Of a DNA stretch of 64,000 nucleotides, positions 1-9,853 are shown piece by piece. Below the pieces are notes generated by a model. That model was not told the origin of the DNA. It did not search any database and saw only the letters and a list, made by a program, of their open reading frames with translations. The stretch's first letter is position 1, and each line of letters opens with the position of its first letter. Position numbers and translations under genes: made by a program. The DNA comes from KBS-96 sp963722585 (lineage in GTDB: Bacteria; Acidobacteriota; Terriglobia; Bryobacterales; Bryobacteraceae), in contig CAVRNU010000016.1 of NCBI GenBank assembly GCA_963722585.1, positions 3,491 through 67,490 on the forward strand, given 5' to 3'.

Positions 1-334
1 CCCCCAGTTGCCAGTCTGCCGAGAGGCTGGCGAAGCCTGCAAGATCTGCGAATGCCTTCGCGCTTCGTATTTCTTTGTAGTCGAGATACGAGACTTGGAT
101 CTGAACAGCACCAGGGCCGAACTTCATGCGCTCAAGCCGTTCTGGCTCAGTTGCGGTGACCTGCTTCCCCTCTATTGCGCGAAAAAGGCTAAATATCGTC
201 GTATTCACGCCCACGGCCAGTCCAAGTGAAAGCATGGAAACCAGCAGCAATTGTGGCGAACGAAGGAATGACCGCAAACCATACCTTGCATCAGCCCGGA
301 GGTCTGAAAGCCAGCGAGACCTTGATACAGACAT
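1..334 (-). CDS. MacB/FtsX-family permease (ADOP type), partial at window edge
   Basis: The frame is open on the minus strand and runs off the left edge, so only about 111 N-terminal residues are visible. The ATG at 334 is preferred because GGAGGG lies 9 nt upstream; another in-frame ATG at 457 has no good ribosome site. The translation holds the segment LRADARYGLRSFLRSPQ, then a hydrophobic stretch, then VNTTIFSLFRAIEG. This is the N-terminal signature of acidobacterial duplicated orphan permeases (MacB_PCD plus FtsX), inner-membrane proteins related to macrolide/lipoprotein ABC permeases but usually without an adjacent ATPase. The substrate cannot be inferred. Confidence 0.78.
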   Translation of the reverse strand, partial: MSVSRSRWLSDLRADARYGLRSFLRSPQLLLVSMLSLGLAVGVNTTIFSLFRAIEGKQVTATEPERLERMKFGPGAVQIQVSYLDYKEIRSAKAFADLAGFASLSADWQLG

Positions 335-980
335 ATTCCACCACCCTCCTTCGCGGGAGTCACTTGGTTCAAGTACGAAAATTCCGGAAGGGAGGTTCCC
401 AAGAATCATTTGAGGTGCAAATGATCCTAAGGCCGCCGAGATGAGCCAGTCGCGCATTTCGCGTTCTTCGCATGATTTCCTTTGAGTGACGTAGAAACCT
501 GTCCTTACTTGGCTTGCGGCGGGATCAGCTCCGATCGGAATTTGTACGCTTTCGTCGATTCAAGGGAATTGTTCGCCGCTGAGATCGCTACGGTCTTACG
601 TTTCCGAGTTCCTCGGCAAAACGAGCCCTAGTCTAAAAGGCGTTCTACATCTACAACGAACGCGAAGCGCGCTTGGTTAACAGAAGGTTGTTGGGCCGGA
701 CTCTATAGGGCAGATTGGCCTGCTCGGTCCGCCACCAGAATCGACGCAGGCTGGAACAGAGTCGACTCGATTTTCGGCGCTTCGATGGAACTTCTTCCCC
801 TGTGCCGGACCTTTCCGACAGACTCAACGACGAGCCCAACGCGGTCATCGAACCCTGTCTTTCACCGCAGAACTGGGGCCGATACTGAATCGGTAACGAC
901 AAACGCGGCTCGGTCCGGCAATCCGGTTGTGCAGTCGCCGATCTTGTCAGCGCGCCTGCTCGGCAAAGTTTGTGGTTAGT
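335..980. other. No recognisable gene
   Basis: About 650 bases between the permease and the ssb module. Short frames on both strands lack ribosome sites and family signatures. The last ~50 bases (from about 930) resemble the sequence downstream of the second ssb copy near 30.95 kb, so the duplicated segment begins here. Confidence 0.6.
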
Positions 981-1009
981 AAAGAAAGGGACGCCCTATT
1001 TGGGCGCCC
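981..1009 (-). terminator. Rho-independent terminator of ssb copy 1
   Basis: Read on the minus strand, the last codons of ssb and its stop form a GC stem (GGCGCCC pairing with GGGCGTC) followed by CTTTCTTT. The stem overlaps the stop codon. The same structure follows ssb copy 2. Confidence 0.6.
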
Positions 1010-1388
1010 CTTCGGGAAGGTCGGATTCGCCGGTAGCCGCGGGCGGGCGGTCGAGCTTGCGAATCACGCTAGCGTGAATTTCGGCGACAAGCATGTCTAC
1101 AGTGAAGGCCCGTGTGCGAGCCTTGATTTCTTTTTGATACTTGCGATAACGCAACTCGCCTTCGATTTCGAGGTGAGCGCCTTTGGCAAGTGTGGCAGCC
1201 CACTCAGCCTGCTTTCCCCACACGACGACGTGATGCCAGTCGACGCGATTTTCATAGGAGCCGGCATCGTTTTTCCAGCTGGCTTTGGTGGCCAGCGAGA
1301 ACGTCGTCATGGCGGTGCCGTTCTGTGTGTTGCGGCTTTCTGGTTCGCCGCCCACGAATCCGATAAGATCGACGCTGTTCTTGTACAT
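996..1388 (-). CDS. ssb: Single-stranded DNA-binding protein, copy 1
   Basis: 130-residue OB-fold protein that would coat single-stranded DNA during replication or conjugative transfer. The order MYKN, DLIGFVG, MTTFSLATK, then VDWHHVVVWGK and EGELRYRKYQ matches bacterial Ssb. The C-terminus ends PEGAPK and lacks the acidic DDDIPF-type tail that recruits host partners, as in many plasmid Ssb proteins. AGGAG lies about 10 nt before the ATG. It differs from copy 2 (31.0 kb) at 24 of 130 residues by my count. The ardC fragment lies upstream on the same strand, with the conserved leader between them. Confidence 0.88.
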   Translation of the reverse strand: MYKNSVDLIGFVGGEPESRNTQNGTAMTTFSLATKASWKNDAGSYENRVDWHHVVVWGKQAEWAATLAKGAHLEIEGELRYRKYQKEIKARTRAFTVDMLVAEIHASVIRKLDRPPAATGESDLPEGAPK

Positions 1389-1400
1389 ATAGAAATTTCT

Positions 1401-1610
1401 CTCCTTTCGTTGCCCCGGATCTGCCGGGGCACCCAGAGAGCGAGGGGGCCGCTCCTAAGCCGACGGAGAAAGTTTTTCGGAAGGGGACCCGAACTCGATT
1501 TGGGGAAGGAGTCCGAACCCATGAGGGTGCGCAGCGAAAGTTTGGAGGGAGAGCGCCAGGCGCGGGAATTACCCGTAGCGAGTGCCCGTCAGAGATGGGA
1601 AAGAAAGGAG
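1401..1610. promoter_or_regulatory. Conserved structured leader between ardC and ssb, copy 1
   Basis: Non-coding block repeated at 31424-31629. A hand alignment finds about 10 substitutions and one indel in ~210 bases, roughly 95 percent identity, more conserved than the neighbouring ssb genes. It begins with a perfect 7-bp hairpin (GCCCCGG at 1412-1418, CCGGGGC at 1424-1430). A small hairpin ACCC-ATGA-GGGT here becomes ACCC-GCAA-GGGT in copy 2, so the stem is kept while the loop changes. The one-base indel breaks any reading frame, which argues against a protein. The strand of action is unknown; ssb and ardC would be transcribed on the minus strand. Confidence 0.5.
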
Positions 1611-1862
1611 AGTAGTTTCGGACAAGAAGCACCGATCAACCGGCTCGAGGCGGATTAGGAAAAACGCTGCACAACGAAAACGCCGATGCCAGTGACCGTC
1701 TCGGCGGCTCTCCAAAGCTCGGCTGGAAAGCGACATGGCAATCCATCAGGAGGCGAACTGCGCATCGGTCCAGCCAACCGTTACTGCTGGCCGCCAGACT
1801 AACTGACGTGGGCGCGCAACAAGCAGACTCGCGGTGGGGAGGGATGCGCTATCGAAGGAGCC

Positions 1863-2403
1863 CTACGCGGGCTCCTCGGTTCCGGCTCGGAGAATCTTGT
1901 CGGCGGCCGCGAAAATTCGCTGCGCAGACTTGTCACTAATCGGCTGGCCATTGGCCCAGGACTGAATATAGCCGCGCGGATGTTCAACTCCGGGCAAACC
2001 GAGCGAAGCGCAGCAAAGCATCGCAACCGACTCCGCTTCAACCTCCATCACATTGTGCGGTGTCCGCTCGGTGTCCGTCAATGTGTTGGCTTCCACATGC
2101 CCGAGTAGAACATGGCCGGTCTCATGAAAGAGCGTTTTGAAGGGGTTCACCGCAATTGGGCTCACGCTGATAATCCTGCCCAGCGCTGCGTAGCCTTGTA
2201 TGTTGCCATCCATTAAATCGAAGGGCGCTTTCGTGATATTCAGCGTTGCGAGTGCGCGTGTTTCATTCCACTCCGGCAAAGGTTCCGGCGTGTATTCCTG
2301 ACCTTCGGTCTGCGACAGCACGAACCAGTTGTTCTTCAGAACAAAGAATTGATAGCTCGTCTCCGCTTCGTTTCGGGCCTCGTCTGTCGCTTTGCGCTTT
2401 ACG
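1863..2403 (-). pseudogene. ardC: ArdC-type antirestriction metallopeptidase, N-terminally truncated copy
   Basis: Closely similar to the complete copy at 31888-32670 from the YQFFVLKN segment to the C-terminus, including the zincin motif HETGH and the later EVEAESVAML helix that carries the third metal ligand. Similarity stops near 2403, where copy 2 continues into its N-terminal DNA-binding domain; upstream is unrelated sequence. This copy therefore kept only the metallopeptidase half. ArdC family proteins protect incoming plasmid DNA from host restriction. An in-frame ATG near 2420 could still give a 185-residue product, so residual expression cannot be excluded. Confidence 0.7.
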
Positions 2404-2451
2404 TAGGACCGATCCATCATTCTGCCTTCGGCTGATGAAGCAAGCGAGGCC

Positions 2452-2630
2452 GAGTATTCGTATCTCTACGTCATGTTTAACCCTTATTGGGAGAGCCTGT
2501 CGTTTGAAACTGCAGAACGGCTATAGATGGACTCGGACGGAAGTGAAGAGCCGGTGGGCCTGCCAGAAGCGGAACAGGTTTCTCTCGTAGCTACACGCTC
2601 CGTCGTCGTTCTGGAAGGGAGCTTGGCCGG
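2452..2630 (+). pseudogene. Possible C-terminal remnant of a glycogen debranching (isoamylase/GlgX) protein
   Basis: The plus-strand translation reads LYVMFNPYWESLSFETAERL, a stop at about 2523, then in the same frame MDSDGSEEPVGLPEA and VATRSVVVLEGS. This resembles the C-terminal beta domain of GlgX-type enzymes (a VMFN-YWE-L-F strand, then an RSVVVL strand at the end). It lies between the truncated ardC and the end of the RND pump and has no start. The call rests on motif memory only. Confidence 0.35.
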
Positions 2631-2724
2631 CCCAAAGCCGACTCCCAAGGAACGGCAGCAACTACCTGGAATCCAAGCATCGCGATTTGCTTGCGTTGGC
2701 GAAGTCGCTTTAGATAAAACTTGC

Positions 2725-5700
2725 TTAGCGACCATCACCGCTGAACCGACCGTAACGCAAAGCCAGAGTGGGAAGCAGCACCAGATTCAAAACGGTAGAC
2801 GTGATCAACCCGCCCAGAATGACGATAGCCATCGGACCTTCGATTTCCCGCCCCGGAGCGCCGGAGCCGATGGCAAGAGGCAGAAGTCCGAGAGCGGTCA
2901 CAATCGCGGTCATGAGAATGGGAACAAGCCTTTCGGCGGCACCGCGAAACGCGGCCTCCGGTCCCCAGATCATTCCCTCTCTGCTTACCAGATGCTCGAA
3001 GTGTGAAATCATCATGATCGAGTTGCGTGTAGTGATACCGAACAAGGTGACGAATCCGACCAGCGATCCAACCGTGATGTAGCCGCCGGTGAGAAACGCG
3101 GCAAATACTCCGCCTACGAGCGCAAATGGCAAATTTACAAGAATTAGTCCCAGATTGCGTAGATTGCCAAAAACAATATACAGCAGGAGGATGACGCCTA
3201 CAAACGCAATGACCGAGTAAAGGAAGATCTCTTGCTGCGCCGAGGCACGCGCTTCGGCCGTACCGGTGAAGAGAGCATAAACGCCTGATGGAAAGTGGAC
3301 GCGTTGAGAAACTGCGCCTTGAGCCGCACTCACAAACGACGTCAAATCGCGTCCTCTGACGTTACACGTGACAGTCTGCAAGCGGCTCGCGCCATCATGT
3401 AAGACGGTAGATCTGCCAGTCGTGAGAAAAACATCCGCGAGTTCGCGCAGTTTCACTTGCACGCCTTCGCTATTTTCGAGCAGAAGAGAGCCAATTTCCT
3501 CGGGATCGGTGCGCGCCTTGGGCGAGAGAATAACAACCATGTCGATGATACGATTGCCTTCATAGACCTGAGATACAGGCGTTCCCTGATAGGCCGCCTG
3601 GATGGCGTCAAGCACTTTGACTGGCTGAAACCCGAATTGCGCGAGCCGTTCCGGACGCAGCCGGATGCCGATCTCGGGCACACCCGGCGGCGACGGAATC
3701 TGCACATCAACCGCGCCTTTCACAGTCGAAAGCACACTTGAGACTTCTCGGGCCTTCTGATCAAGGATGCCGAGATTGTTGCCGAATACTTTTATTACGA
3801 CCTGTCCGGCGGAACCTGAGAGCACTTCTTCCATTCGTTCCGATAAGAATGGTTTCATAGAAAAAGAGAACCCCGGAAATAGGGACAGCGTCTTTCGAAT
3901 CCGGTCTTCGGCGTCGGTACCGACACTTGGCTTCAGTTTGATGTGGAATTCGCTGTAATTAACGCCTGAAGTGTCGTCAGCCAATTCCGCCCTGCCGATC
4001 TGCTGGGCAACGGATGCGACTTGCGGATTTTTCGAGAGTTCGGCGGTAATTTGGCGTCCAGCGCTTATGGAGTCGGATAACGAAGTTCCCGGAAGCGAGA
4101 TGGCGTGTGCGATGAAGTGCTCCTCATGTAGATCCGGCAGAAAACCTCCGCCAAAAAACGGCAGTGTAATCACAGCTGAAACGAATAAGATCGCTGCCAC
4201 AGCCAGTAACGAAACGCGCTTCGCAACTGTGAAGCTCAAAAGACGAGCGTAATGCACTTTCAGCCAAGTGATCGATCGCGGTTCTGTTTCAGATTCCACC
4301 GCTTGTGGCAGCAACAGGACGCACAGCGCAGGAGTTACGGTCAGCGCTACCAACAGGGAGGAAACAATCGCAATGACGTACGTAAGGGCAAGTGGACGAA
4401 AAAGCCTGCCTTGCACGCCCGATAGCGCGAACACCGGAATAAAGACAACGGCCACCACGAACGTCGCGTATACCACGGCGGATCGCACTTCGAGCGATGC
4501 AGCGCGGACGATACGGAATATCGAGCGAAGCCCCAGCCGGTCCGCATGCTGCCGCAACCGCCGATGGGATGTTTTCGACATCGATAATCGCATCATCGAC
4601 CACTTCACCGATTGCAATGGCAAGACCGCCCAATGTCAGGGTGTTCAGGCTTTGCCCCAGGTAATACAAGACGATGATCGCAATGAGAAGCGACAGCGGA
4701 ATGGCTGTCAGCGAGATGAATGCTATTCGCAGATTAAACAGGAACAGAAAGAGCACAATCGCCACCAACGCGCCACCAAGCATCAGTGAGGTGCTGAGGT
4801 TGTGAACGGCGGTGTTGATGAAATCAGCGGGCCGAAACATCGCCGGATGCAGATCGATGCCCGCCGCAACGAAGGCGGAATGCATGGCTGCCAGTTCCGT
4901 TTCCACGGCTTGAGTCACCTCCAGCGTGTTCTCGCCATACTGACTTGAAACCTCGACCAGAACGCCGGGATGACCAGCTACCGTAGCGCCGCCGATAGCT
5001 GGAGCGGCAGCCTGTTCGACACGTGCGACGTCGCGCAGCCGCACCATTGCACCCGTGCGCGCACGTATCAGGGAGGCCCCGATCTGCGCGGGGACGAGAG
5101 ACTGCCCGAGCGACTGAAGAATCACACGTTGATTTCTGGTTTCCACGAAGCCCGCGCCGCGGACTCCGGTCGCGTTGTGGGCAGCGTTTAGAATCTCATC
5201 AATCGAGAGCCCATACTGCGCTAGTTTTTCCGGCACCACGTGCACTTGAAACTGCCTGACATCTCCCCCGAAGATGGCGACGCGCGCCACACCGTGAACA
5301 CCCAGCAGGCGCGGACGGAGCACCCAATCCGCAAAGGTCCGCAACTCCATTTGCGTACGGTGTTTTGAAGTGAGGCCTTCGATTAACATCAAGCTCGTAG
5401 AACCAGTGAGAGGGGCCATGGTCGGAGGTTCAACTCCCATTGGGAGCCGTGCCACGCTGAGGCGCTCGCTAACCATTTGCCGCGCACGATAAACGTCCAT
5501 CCGGTCCTGAAACGTGATGGTTACCACCGAAAGACCCAGCGTGGATTGCGATCGGAGGGTATCTAGACCGGGAACACCATTGACGGCGCTTTCGACCGGA
5601 ACTGTGACAAGCTGTTCTACTTCTTCCGGCGAGAGGCCCGGCGCTTCCGTTTGAATCACAACACGCGGTGGCGCGAATTCCGGATAAACATCGTATTTCG

Positions 5701-5800
5701 AATGGAGAGTGATGTAAACGCCGTAACCGAGGACGAGACACGCCAAGGCAACCACCACGCCGCGAAAGCGGATGGAGAATGAGACCAGAGCCTGAAGCAT
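2725..5800 (-). pseudogene. Heavy-metal RND transporter, CzcA/CusA superfamily (one frameshift)
   Basis: Inner-membrane proton-driven pump of the HME-RND group, about 1025 residues when joined. The first frame (5800 to about 4567) runs from the N-terminus through TM4 with the signature GEVVDDAIIDVEN. The second (about 4568 to 2725) continues HRRLRQHADRLGL through the periplasmic loop and the last TM helices. One extra base in a CCC/GGG run at 4566-4568 restores a single frame when removed. The ATG at 5800 overlaps the adaptor stop by one base. The acidic VDDAIID motif differs from the VDAAIVM of the CusA homolog at 14.4-17.5 kb, suggesting a divalent cation substrate such as Zn, Cd or Co. The frameshift may be a sequence error. 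Confidence 0.85.
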
Positions 5801-7020
5801 TACTCTTCGTCGGACTCCAGTTGCGATTTCATTTCTTCGGAAAGCAGCGTCTGAGCGCCCGAAACGACTACTTGCTCGCTTGGCTGAAAGCCAGACTTCA
5901 CAATCCAGCCGCCGTCTCCCGGCTCGTCTAGAGCTGCCATGTGGCGCACAAAGTCACCAGGTTCTTTCTCGAGGTAAACCCAGGTCTCACCTTGAAATCG
6001 CAGGATTGCCGACGAGGGAATCAATACGCCCCTTTCGGCGCGTCCGGGGATGGCAACGCGTGCGGTAACCGCTTCGCCGGGCCTCAACGCCATTCTTCCG
6101 GGCGCAAGCCGGAACAACCACGTCTGGCCCTGATATTTCGGATCGACAGAGCCGGCAAGCGCTACGCGCCGAGCGGGAATCGCTACTTCTTCTTGATTTG
6201 CTGGATAGATCATTGCACGTGCTACGGAAGAAGCTATAGTCTGGCCGGGCGGCACATACAAGCGAGCGAGCAGCTGATCGAACCGGTTGATTCGCAGCAG
6301 GGCTTGACCGGCTTCCACAGATTCCCCGGGCTGCGCAGACACCTCTGTTACCTGGCCGCCTTTGCGCACTTGCAACACGTCCGCACCGGCGCTCGAACGC
6401 GCCTCCAACGTGGCCGTGATGAGTTCCACCGAAGCTTGGTCCGAGCTCAGCTTCGCTTGTTCGCTCGAAAGCTGGGCTTCCGCTTCCTGGACTGCCTTGT
6501 CGGAAGCATTCTGGTTCTGCGAATTGAGTTGTCTTAACCGGTTGACTTCTTTGCTTACGCTGGCTACAGAAGCCTTCGCTGCTTCCAATTCCGCACGAGC
6601 CGACGCAAGGCGCTCGTTCAATGCGATTCGATCGATCGGGGCAAAAAGCGGCTGAACGCTTCCGACATCCGTTCCTTGGTCAACACGCGCCCCTACAGCG
6701 GGCCATTTGCCGTCGCTCGTCAGAGTCCCTGTAAATGGCGCTCTGAGAATAAATTCTTCGGAAGGATCTGCTTCCAGTGTGCCGTAAACGGTGACTTCGG
6801 GCCGGATCGCCATCGATTGTAGCGGCCGTACCTGGAGACCGATACGCTCCTGTGTTTCGCTATCCAGTTTCACACCTTCCGTTTTCTGCCTTTCACGGGC
6901 CTCTGTCCTCTCCTGCTGTTCGTCCGCCTGGGACTGCCGGCCACGAATTGACAGGGCCAGTCCGCCTAGCAAAATTCCGGCCGTTACTATTGCGAAGGTG
7001 TAATTGTTTTTCCGTGTCAT
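5800..7020 (-). CDS. RND periplasmic adaptor (CzcB/CusB-like membrane fusion protein)
   Basis: About 406 residues. A single N-terminal TM/signal anchor (YTFAIVTAGILLGGLALSI) is followed by a lipoyl/barrel-sandwich region, a long helical hairpin (about residues 140-200, rich in Ala, Glu and Gln), the second half-lipoyl segment and the beta-barrel domain. It would bridge the RND pump and the outer-membrane channel. The ATG at 7020 is chosen because it overlaps the upstream channel stop as ATGA; an upstream extension would read into that gene. Its stop overlaps the pump start by one base, so the operon is translationally coupled. Confidence 0.88.
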   Translation of the reverse strand: MTRKNNYTFAIVTAGILLGGLALSIRGRQSQADEQQERTEARERQKTEGVKLDSETQERIGLQVRPLQSMAIRPEVTVYGTLEADPSEEFILRAPFTGTLTSDGKWPAVGARVDQGTDVGSVQPLFAPIDRIALNERLASARAELEAAKASVASVSKEVNRLRQLNSQNQNASDKAVQEAEAQLSSEQAKLSSDQASVELITATLEARSSAGADVLQVRKGGQVTEVSAQPGESVEAGQALLRINRFDQLLARLYVPPGQTIASSVARAMIYPANQEEVAIPARRVALAGSVDPKYQGQTWLFRLAPGRMALRPGEAVTARVAIPGRAERGVLIPSSAILRFQGETWVYLEKEPGDFVRHMAALDEPGDGGWIVKSGFQPSEQVVVSGAQTLLSEEMKSQLESDEE

Positions 7021-8441
7021 TGTTGAGCTCGCTTTTTTTCGGGAGATTCGGCCTGGGGACCAATCCATCGCACGTCATCCAGAGGAGCTTGCACGGCATT
7101 TTCCAATGCCGAAAATGCGGCGCGTGTCTTGGTGAGAGCCTGCAGCCGCGCTTCGATAGCCTCAATGCTCTGCAACCTTGTAGCATTCAGCATTACCCGA
7201 TCCTGCTGACCTATCTGAACGGCGCGGATCATGCTGCGCTCCCGGTCTGCCTGGATCACACTCCATTGAGTTTTCGCCTCCTGGTATTCCGCAAATGCAG
7301 TTCGGTATTGTGCGAGCGCCTGCTCCATCTCGCTAATCGCTTTCTGCTGCAGCACAATGAATTGCGCCTCTGCCTCCGACCGCCGTGCCTCGGCCTCTGC
7401 GATTGGCCCTCGATTGCGATTCAGCACCGGTACTGGGAACGATGGGCCAAATGTGTATTTATGGATTCCTTCGTCGAAATCGTAGCCGGGATTTAGTTGG
7501 ATATCGGGATACTGCCGGGCGATTTCCAAGTGCAGATGTGCATCTGCTGCTGCATACTCGAGAAGCGAACGCTGGATATCCAGACGGTTGAGCAGCCCGG
7601 CTTGCTGTACGCGCTTTAGCGGTAACTGTTCGATCGGTTTGGGCGAGTCATATCGGTCCGTTGTAAACTGCACACCTACCAAAGCCAACTCCGGCACTCC
7701 CATCACCGAAGCCAGGCGAATGCGCGTTTGAAGAACTTGACCTTGAATCGCATTCAGAGTTACTGCCGCTCTGCTGGCTTCGACGCGAAACTGATTCCAT
7801 TCCGGCCGCGAGACCTCGCCCACCGATAAGCGTTGCTGAATAAGGGCAACAAGTTCAGATCGGACCTGAGCTTCCCGGCGAACGGCCTCGGCCTGTTCTG
7901 CCGCTGCGACGTAATCCATCCAGGCATCCCGAACCTGGCCATAAACCTGCCAACTCGCCACCTTCCACGCGATGCGCTCTGCATCCGCCAGTTTTGCGGC
8001 TTCGAGAATGCGATAGCTGCGCTTATGCGCCGTTTCGATAGGTAGACTGAGCTCAAGCCGGAGAACTACTGGCGATGAGGAAAAGGTTTCATAGCCTCCG
8101 ACGGCATAAATCGAAGGGTTCGGGCGCCCTCCCGCCGTGACAATAGCAGCTTCTGTCATGCTGACCCGAGTGTGCGCGAGCGAAATTGTGGGGTTGAAAT
8201 AAGCGGCAACCAGAGTTGCCGTCTTCAGATCCAATATCTTTGGCGGCCATTTCACTCCCTCTGCCGGATCCATCGAACGCACAAACCGCGCCAGACCTGG
8301 ATCATCGAGATTTCGCTGCCTCAAAATGGTCTCCGATTGGACTGGCGTAAGAGGTTGCCCTCGATAGTGGACACAACTGCTCAGCTCGATGCAAAGAACG
8401 CTCGTGATTATGATCGTGGTCAGCTGCTTGTTGCAACGCAT
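7017..8441 (-). CDS. Outer-membrane efflux channel (TolC/CzcC family lipoprotein)
   Basis: 474 residues with a lipoprotein signal: a hydrophobic N-terminus ending LSSC, so Cys22 is probably lipidated. Two OEP repeats follow, with long amphipathic helices typical of TolC-like trimers. It forms the exit duct of the RND system. Its start overlaps the stop of the ArsR/CadC regulator by one base (TGATG) and its end overlaps the adaptor start by four, giving regulator-channel-adaptor-pump as one tight transcription unit. Confidence 0.87.
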   Translation of the reverse strand: MRCNKQLTTIIITSVLCIELSSCVHYRGQPLTPVQSETILRQRNLDDPGLARFVRSMDPAEGVKWPPKILDLKTATLVAAYFNPTISLAHTRVSMTEAAIVTAGGRPNPSIYAVGGYETFSSSPVVLRLELSLPIETAHKRSYRILEAAKLADAERIAWKVASWQVYGQVRDAWMDYVAAAEQAEAVRREAQVRSELVALIQQRLSVGEVSRPEWNQFRVEASRAAVTLNAIQGQVLQTRIRLASVMGVPELALVGVQFTTDRYDSPKPIEQLPLKRVQQAGLLNRLDIQRSLLEYAAADAHLHLEIARQYPDIQLNPGYDFDEGIHKYTFGPSFPVPVLNRNRGPIAEAEARRSEAEAQFIVLQQKAISEMEQALAQYRTAFAEYQEAKTQWSVIQADRERSMIRAVQIGQQDRVMLNATRLQSIEAIEARLQALTKTRAAFSALENAVQAPLDDVRWIGPQAESPEKKRAQQ

Positions 8442-8842
8442 CAGTCCACCTGCGTTCGCGCTATGACCTCGACCGCCAGCTTCGCCGCGTATTTATTTCG
8501 CAGGGAGTAATACGACATCTTGCCGTCGCTCCGGTATTTAAGCAAGCGGAGGTCGCGCAGTTTTCGGAGATGGTGAGAGGCCGTCGAGATGGTCGTTCCG
8601 AGAACGTTGGCGACATCGCAGACACATAATTCTTCGCCATCCCGAAACGCACACAGAATTTTGAGCCGTGCACAATCGGCCAAGGCATTAAAGAGAATCC
8701 GTGTTTCCTCAATCGCCTCATCATCGGGCATCTTGGTTCTTAGGCGATGAACGAGTTCCTGCTTAAAACATGGAACAAAGTCTTCCCTCTCTTCGGGTAA
8801 AGGGCTTGCAGATCGCGGCTTTGCTCTCACATTCGCAGGCAT
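8441..8842 (-). CDS. ArsR/SmtB-family metal sensor, CadC-like
   Basis: 133 residues with a winged-helix domain. The recognition helix region reads TTISTASHHLRKLRDLRLL and the metal helix reads ELCVCD (Cys73, Cys75). An additional N-terminal Cys25 in FVPCFKQ supports the long start and resembles the alpha3N site of CadC, which senses Cd, Pb or Zn. Such proteins repress their own operon and release DNA on metal binding. It is first in the RND operon and the dyad at 8831-8850 covers its start codon, so autoregulation is likely. No ribosome site is visible, compatible with a leaderless or weakly initiated message. An alternative start is the internal Met38. Confidence 0.85.
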   Translation of the reverse strand: MPANVRAKPRSASPLPEEREDFVPCFKQELVHRLRTKMPDDEAIEETRILFNALADCARLKILCAFRDGEELCVCDVANVLGTTISTASHHLRKLRDLRLLKYRSDGKMSYYSLRNKYAAKLAVEVIARTQVD

Positions 8843-8850
8843 GTGCGAAT
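8831..8850. promoter_or_regulatory. Dyad operator candidate of the CadC-like regulator
   Basis: ATTCGCA (8831-8837), six bases, TGCGAAT (8844-8850): perfect 7-bp arms, with the regulator ATG (8840-8842) in the spacer. On the minus strand GATAAT lies just upstream and could be the -10 element. ArsR-family operators are dyads of this size. Confidence 0.5.
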
Positions 8851-9013
8851 ATTATCAAATTGTCTTTTTGACAGCGTATGCTCCATAGGAGGCGCGTGCC
8901 GCGCGCCCTCAGGTTTTGGAGCGGGTGCGACAACTTCGTAAAACCGACCTGTGTCACTAAATCTATGAATTAATGGCGAAAATGGAAGTTGGGGGCGCTG
9001 AGACGCTCGCGCC

Positions 9014-9316
9014 ATGAATGTCACTTTGCTCAAAGCGCTGGTCGCATTGGTGATAGTGTGCTTGCTGCTCGCTCGTTCACTCGCCTCGTTCTTCAGACAA
9101 AAGAGCGCAGGTTCCCTACTGCAGCTGCTTGGTGCTGGATGTCTGATAGTGGTCGTCCTGACTCATGTTTGCGAAGCGCTTCGCCTGTTTGTTTGGATGC
9201 ATTGGGGGTTAGAGCACAGTGCAGGCCATTACCTTGATTTCTGGAGTGCTGTGCTTGGTCTCACATTCTTTGCTACGGGTTACCTGCTCAATACGCTTGC
9301 AAAACGACACGGCTAA
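9014..9316 (+). CDS. Small membrane protein, unknown function
   Basis: 100 residues, divergent from the metal-efflux operon. Three hydrophobic segments are visible (about residues 5-24, 35-58 and 76-94), with a conserved-looking His-rich loop WMHWGLEHSAGHY between the second and third. The protein is not recognised. It is separated from the regulator by 171 bases that contain the presumed operator, so it could share metal-dependent control. Confidence 0.55.
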   Translation: MNVTLLKALVALVIVCLLLARSLASFFRQKSAGSLLQLLGAGCLIVVVLTHVCEALRLFVWMHWGLEHSAGHYLDFWSAVLGLTFFATGYLLNTLAKRHG

Positions 9317-9382
9317 AATGCCGGGCCTTCAGCCAGCCATCAAAGCGCCTGGTATCTTGTGGACGGGTCAATGAAGCCTTGA

Positions 9383-9818
9383 TCACGCCGTGGGTTGCAC
9401 GAGCTGCGCGACGCCTTGGTAGGTATAGGTCATCGGCCGCGGACCCGGAAGGTAGAACGTCTTCAGTTCGGTAATTTGAAATCCGGCCGCGGTGATAAGC
9501 TCGTCTGCTTTGCGATTCAAGTTGCAGCCTCCGGCGATGCGTTTCCATAGCGGGTTGAGCCGCTCCTGCCAAGCCACGACAGCAGGATCGGGAGCACGGC
9601 CGTGTTCGAGAAAGATGAGGCGCCTTTCTCCTTGAGAACCCGCCTTATTTGCTGAAGCGCCATTGGAGCGTCCGGGATAGAACACAGGGTCCACGTCATG
9701 ACAATTGTGTCGATGCTCGCATTGGCGAGCGGCAGCGGCTCCTCCGCCGATTGCAACAAGAATTCGACCTTGATGCGTCCACTTTCCACTCGCTTGAGCG
9801 CCATTCGCTGTAGATTCT
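9383..9818 (-). pseudogene. SAM-dependent methyltransferase, C-terminal part
   Basis: Carries the C-terminal half of a class I methyltransferase: VEFLLQSAEEPLPL, SIDTIVMTWTLCSIPD, RRVLKEKG, then after a frameshift near 9630 LIFLEHGRAPDPAV, NPLWKRIAGGCNLNRK and a GPRPMTYTYQGVA end. The N-terminal half lies on the far side of a mobile element at 11657-11857. Removing the element and one duplicated target joins PSLEL directly to QRMALKRVESG in frame. The gene is dead by insertion and also has single-base indels. Confidence 0.8.
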
Positions 9819-9853
9819 TGAGCTTTCAATCTGAGGATTTTTCTCTCACATAA

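Noticed and set aside
927..1658. Long plus-strand reading frame across ssb copy 1 and the leader
   Set aside because: It is antisense to ssb, and the one-base indel between the two leader copies shifts its frame; no ribosome site.
4560..4575. Programmed frameshift in the RND pump
   Set aside because: No slippery heptamer or downstream structure is evident, and RND pumps are not known to use frameshifting; a sequence error or mutation is simpler.
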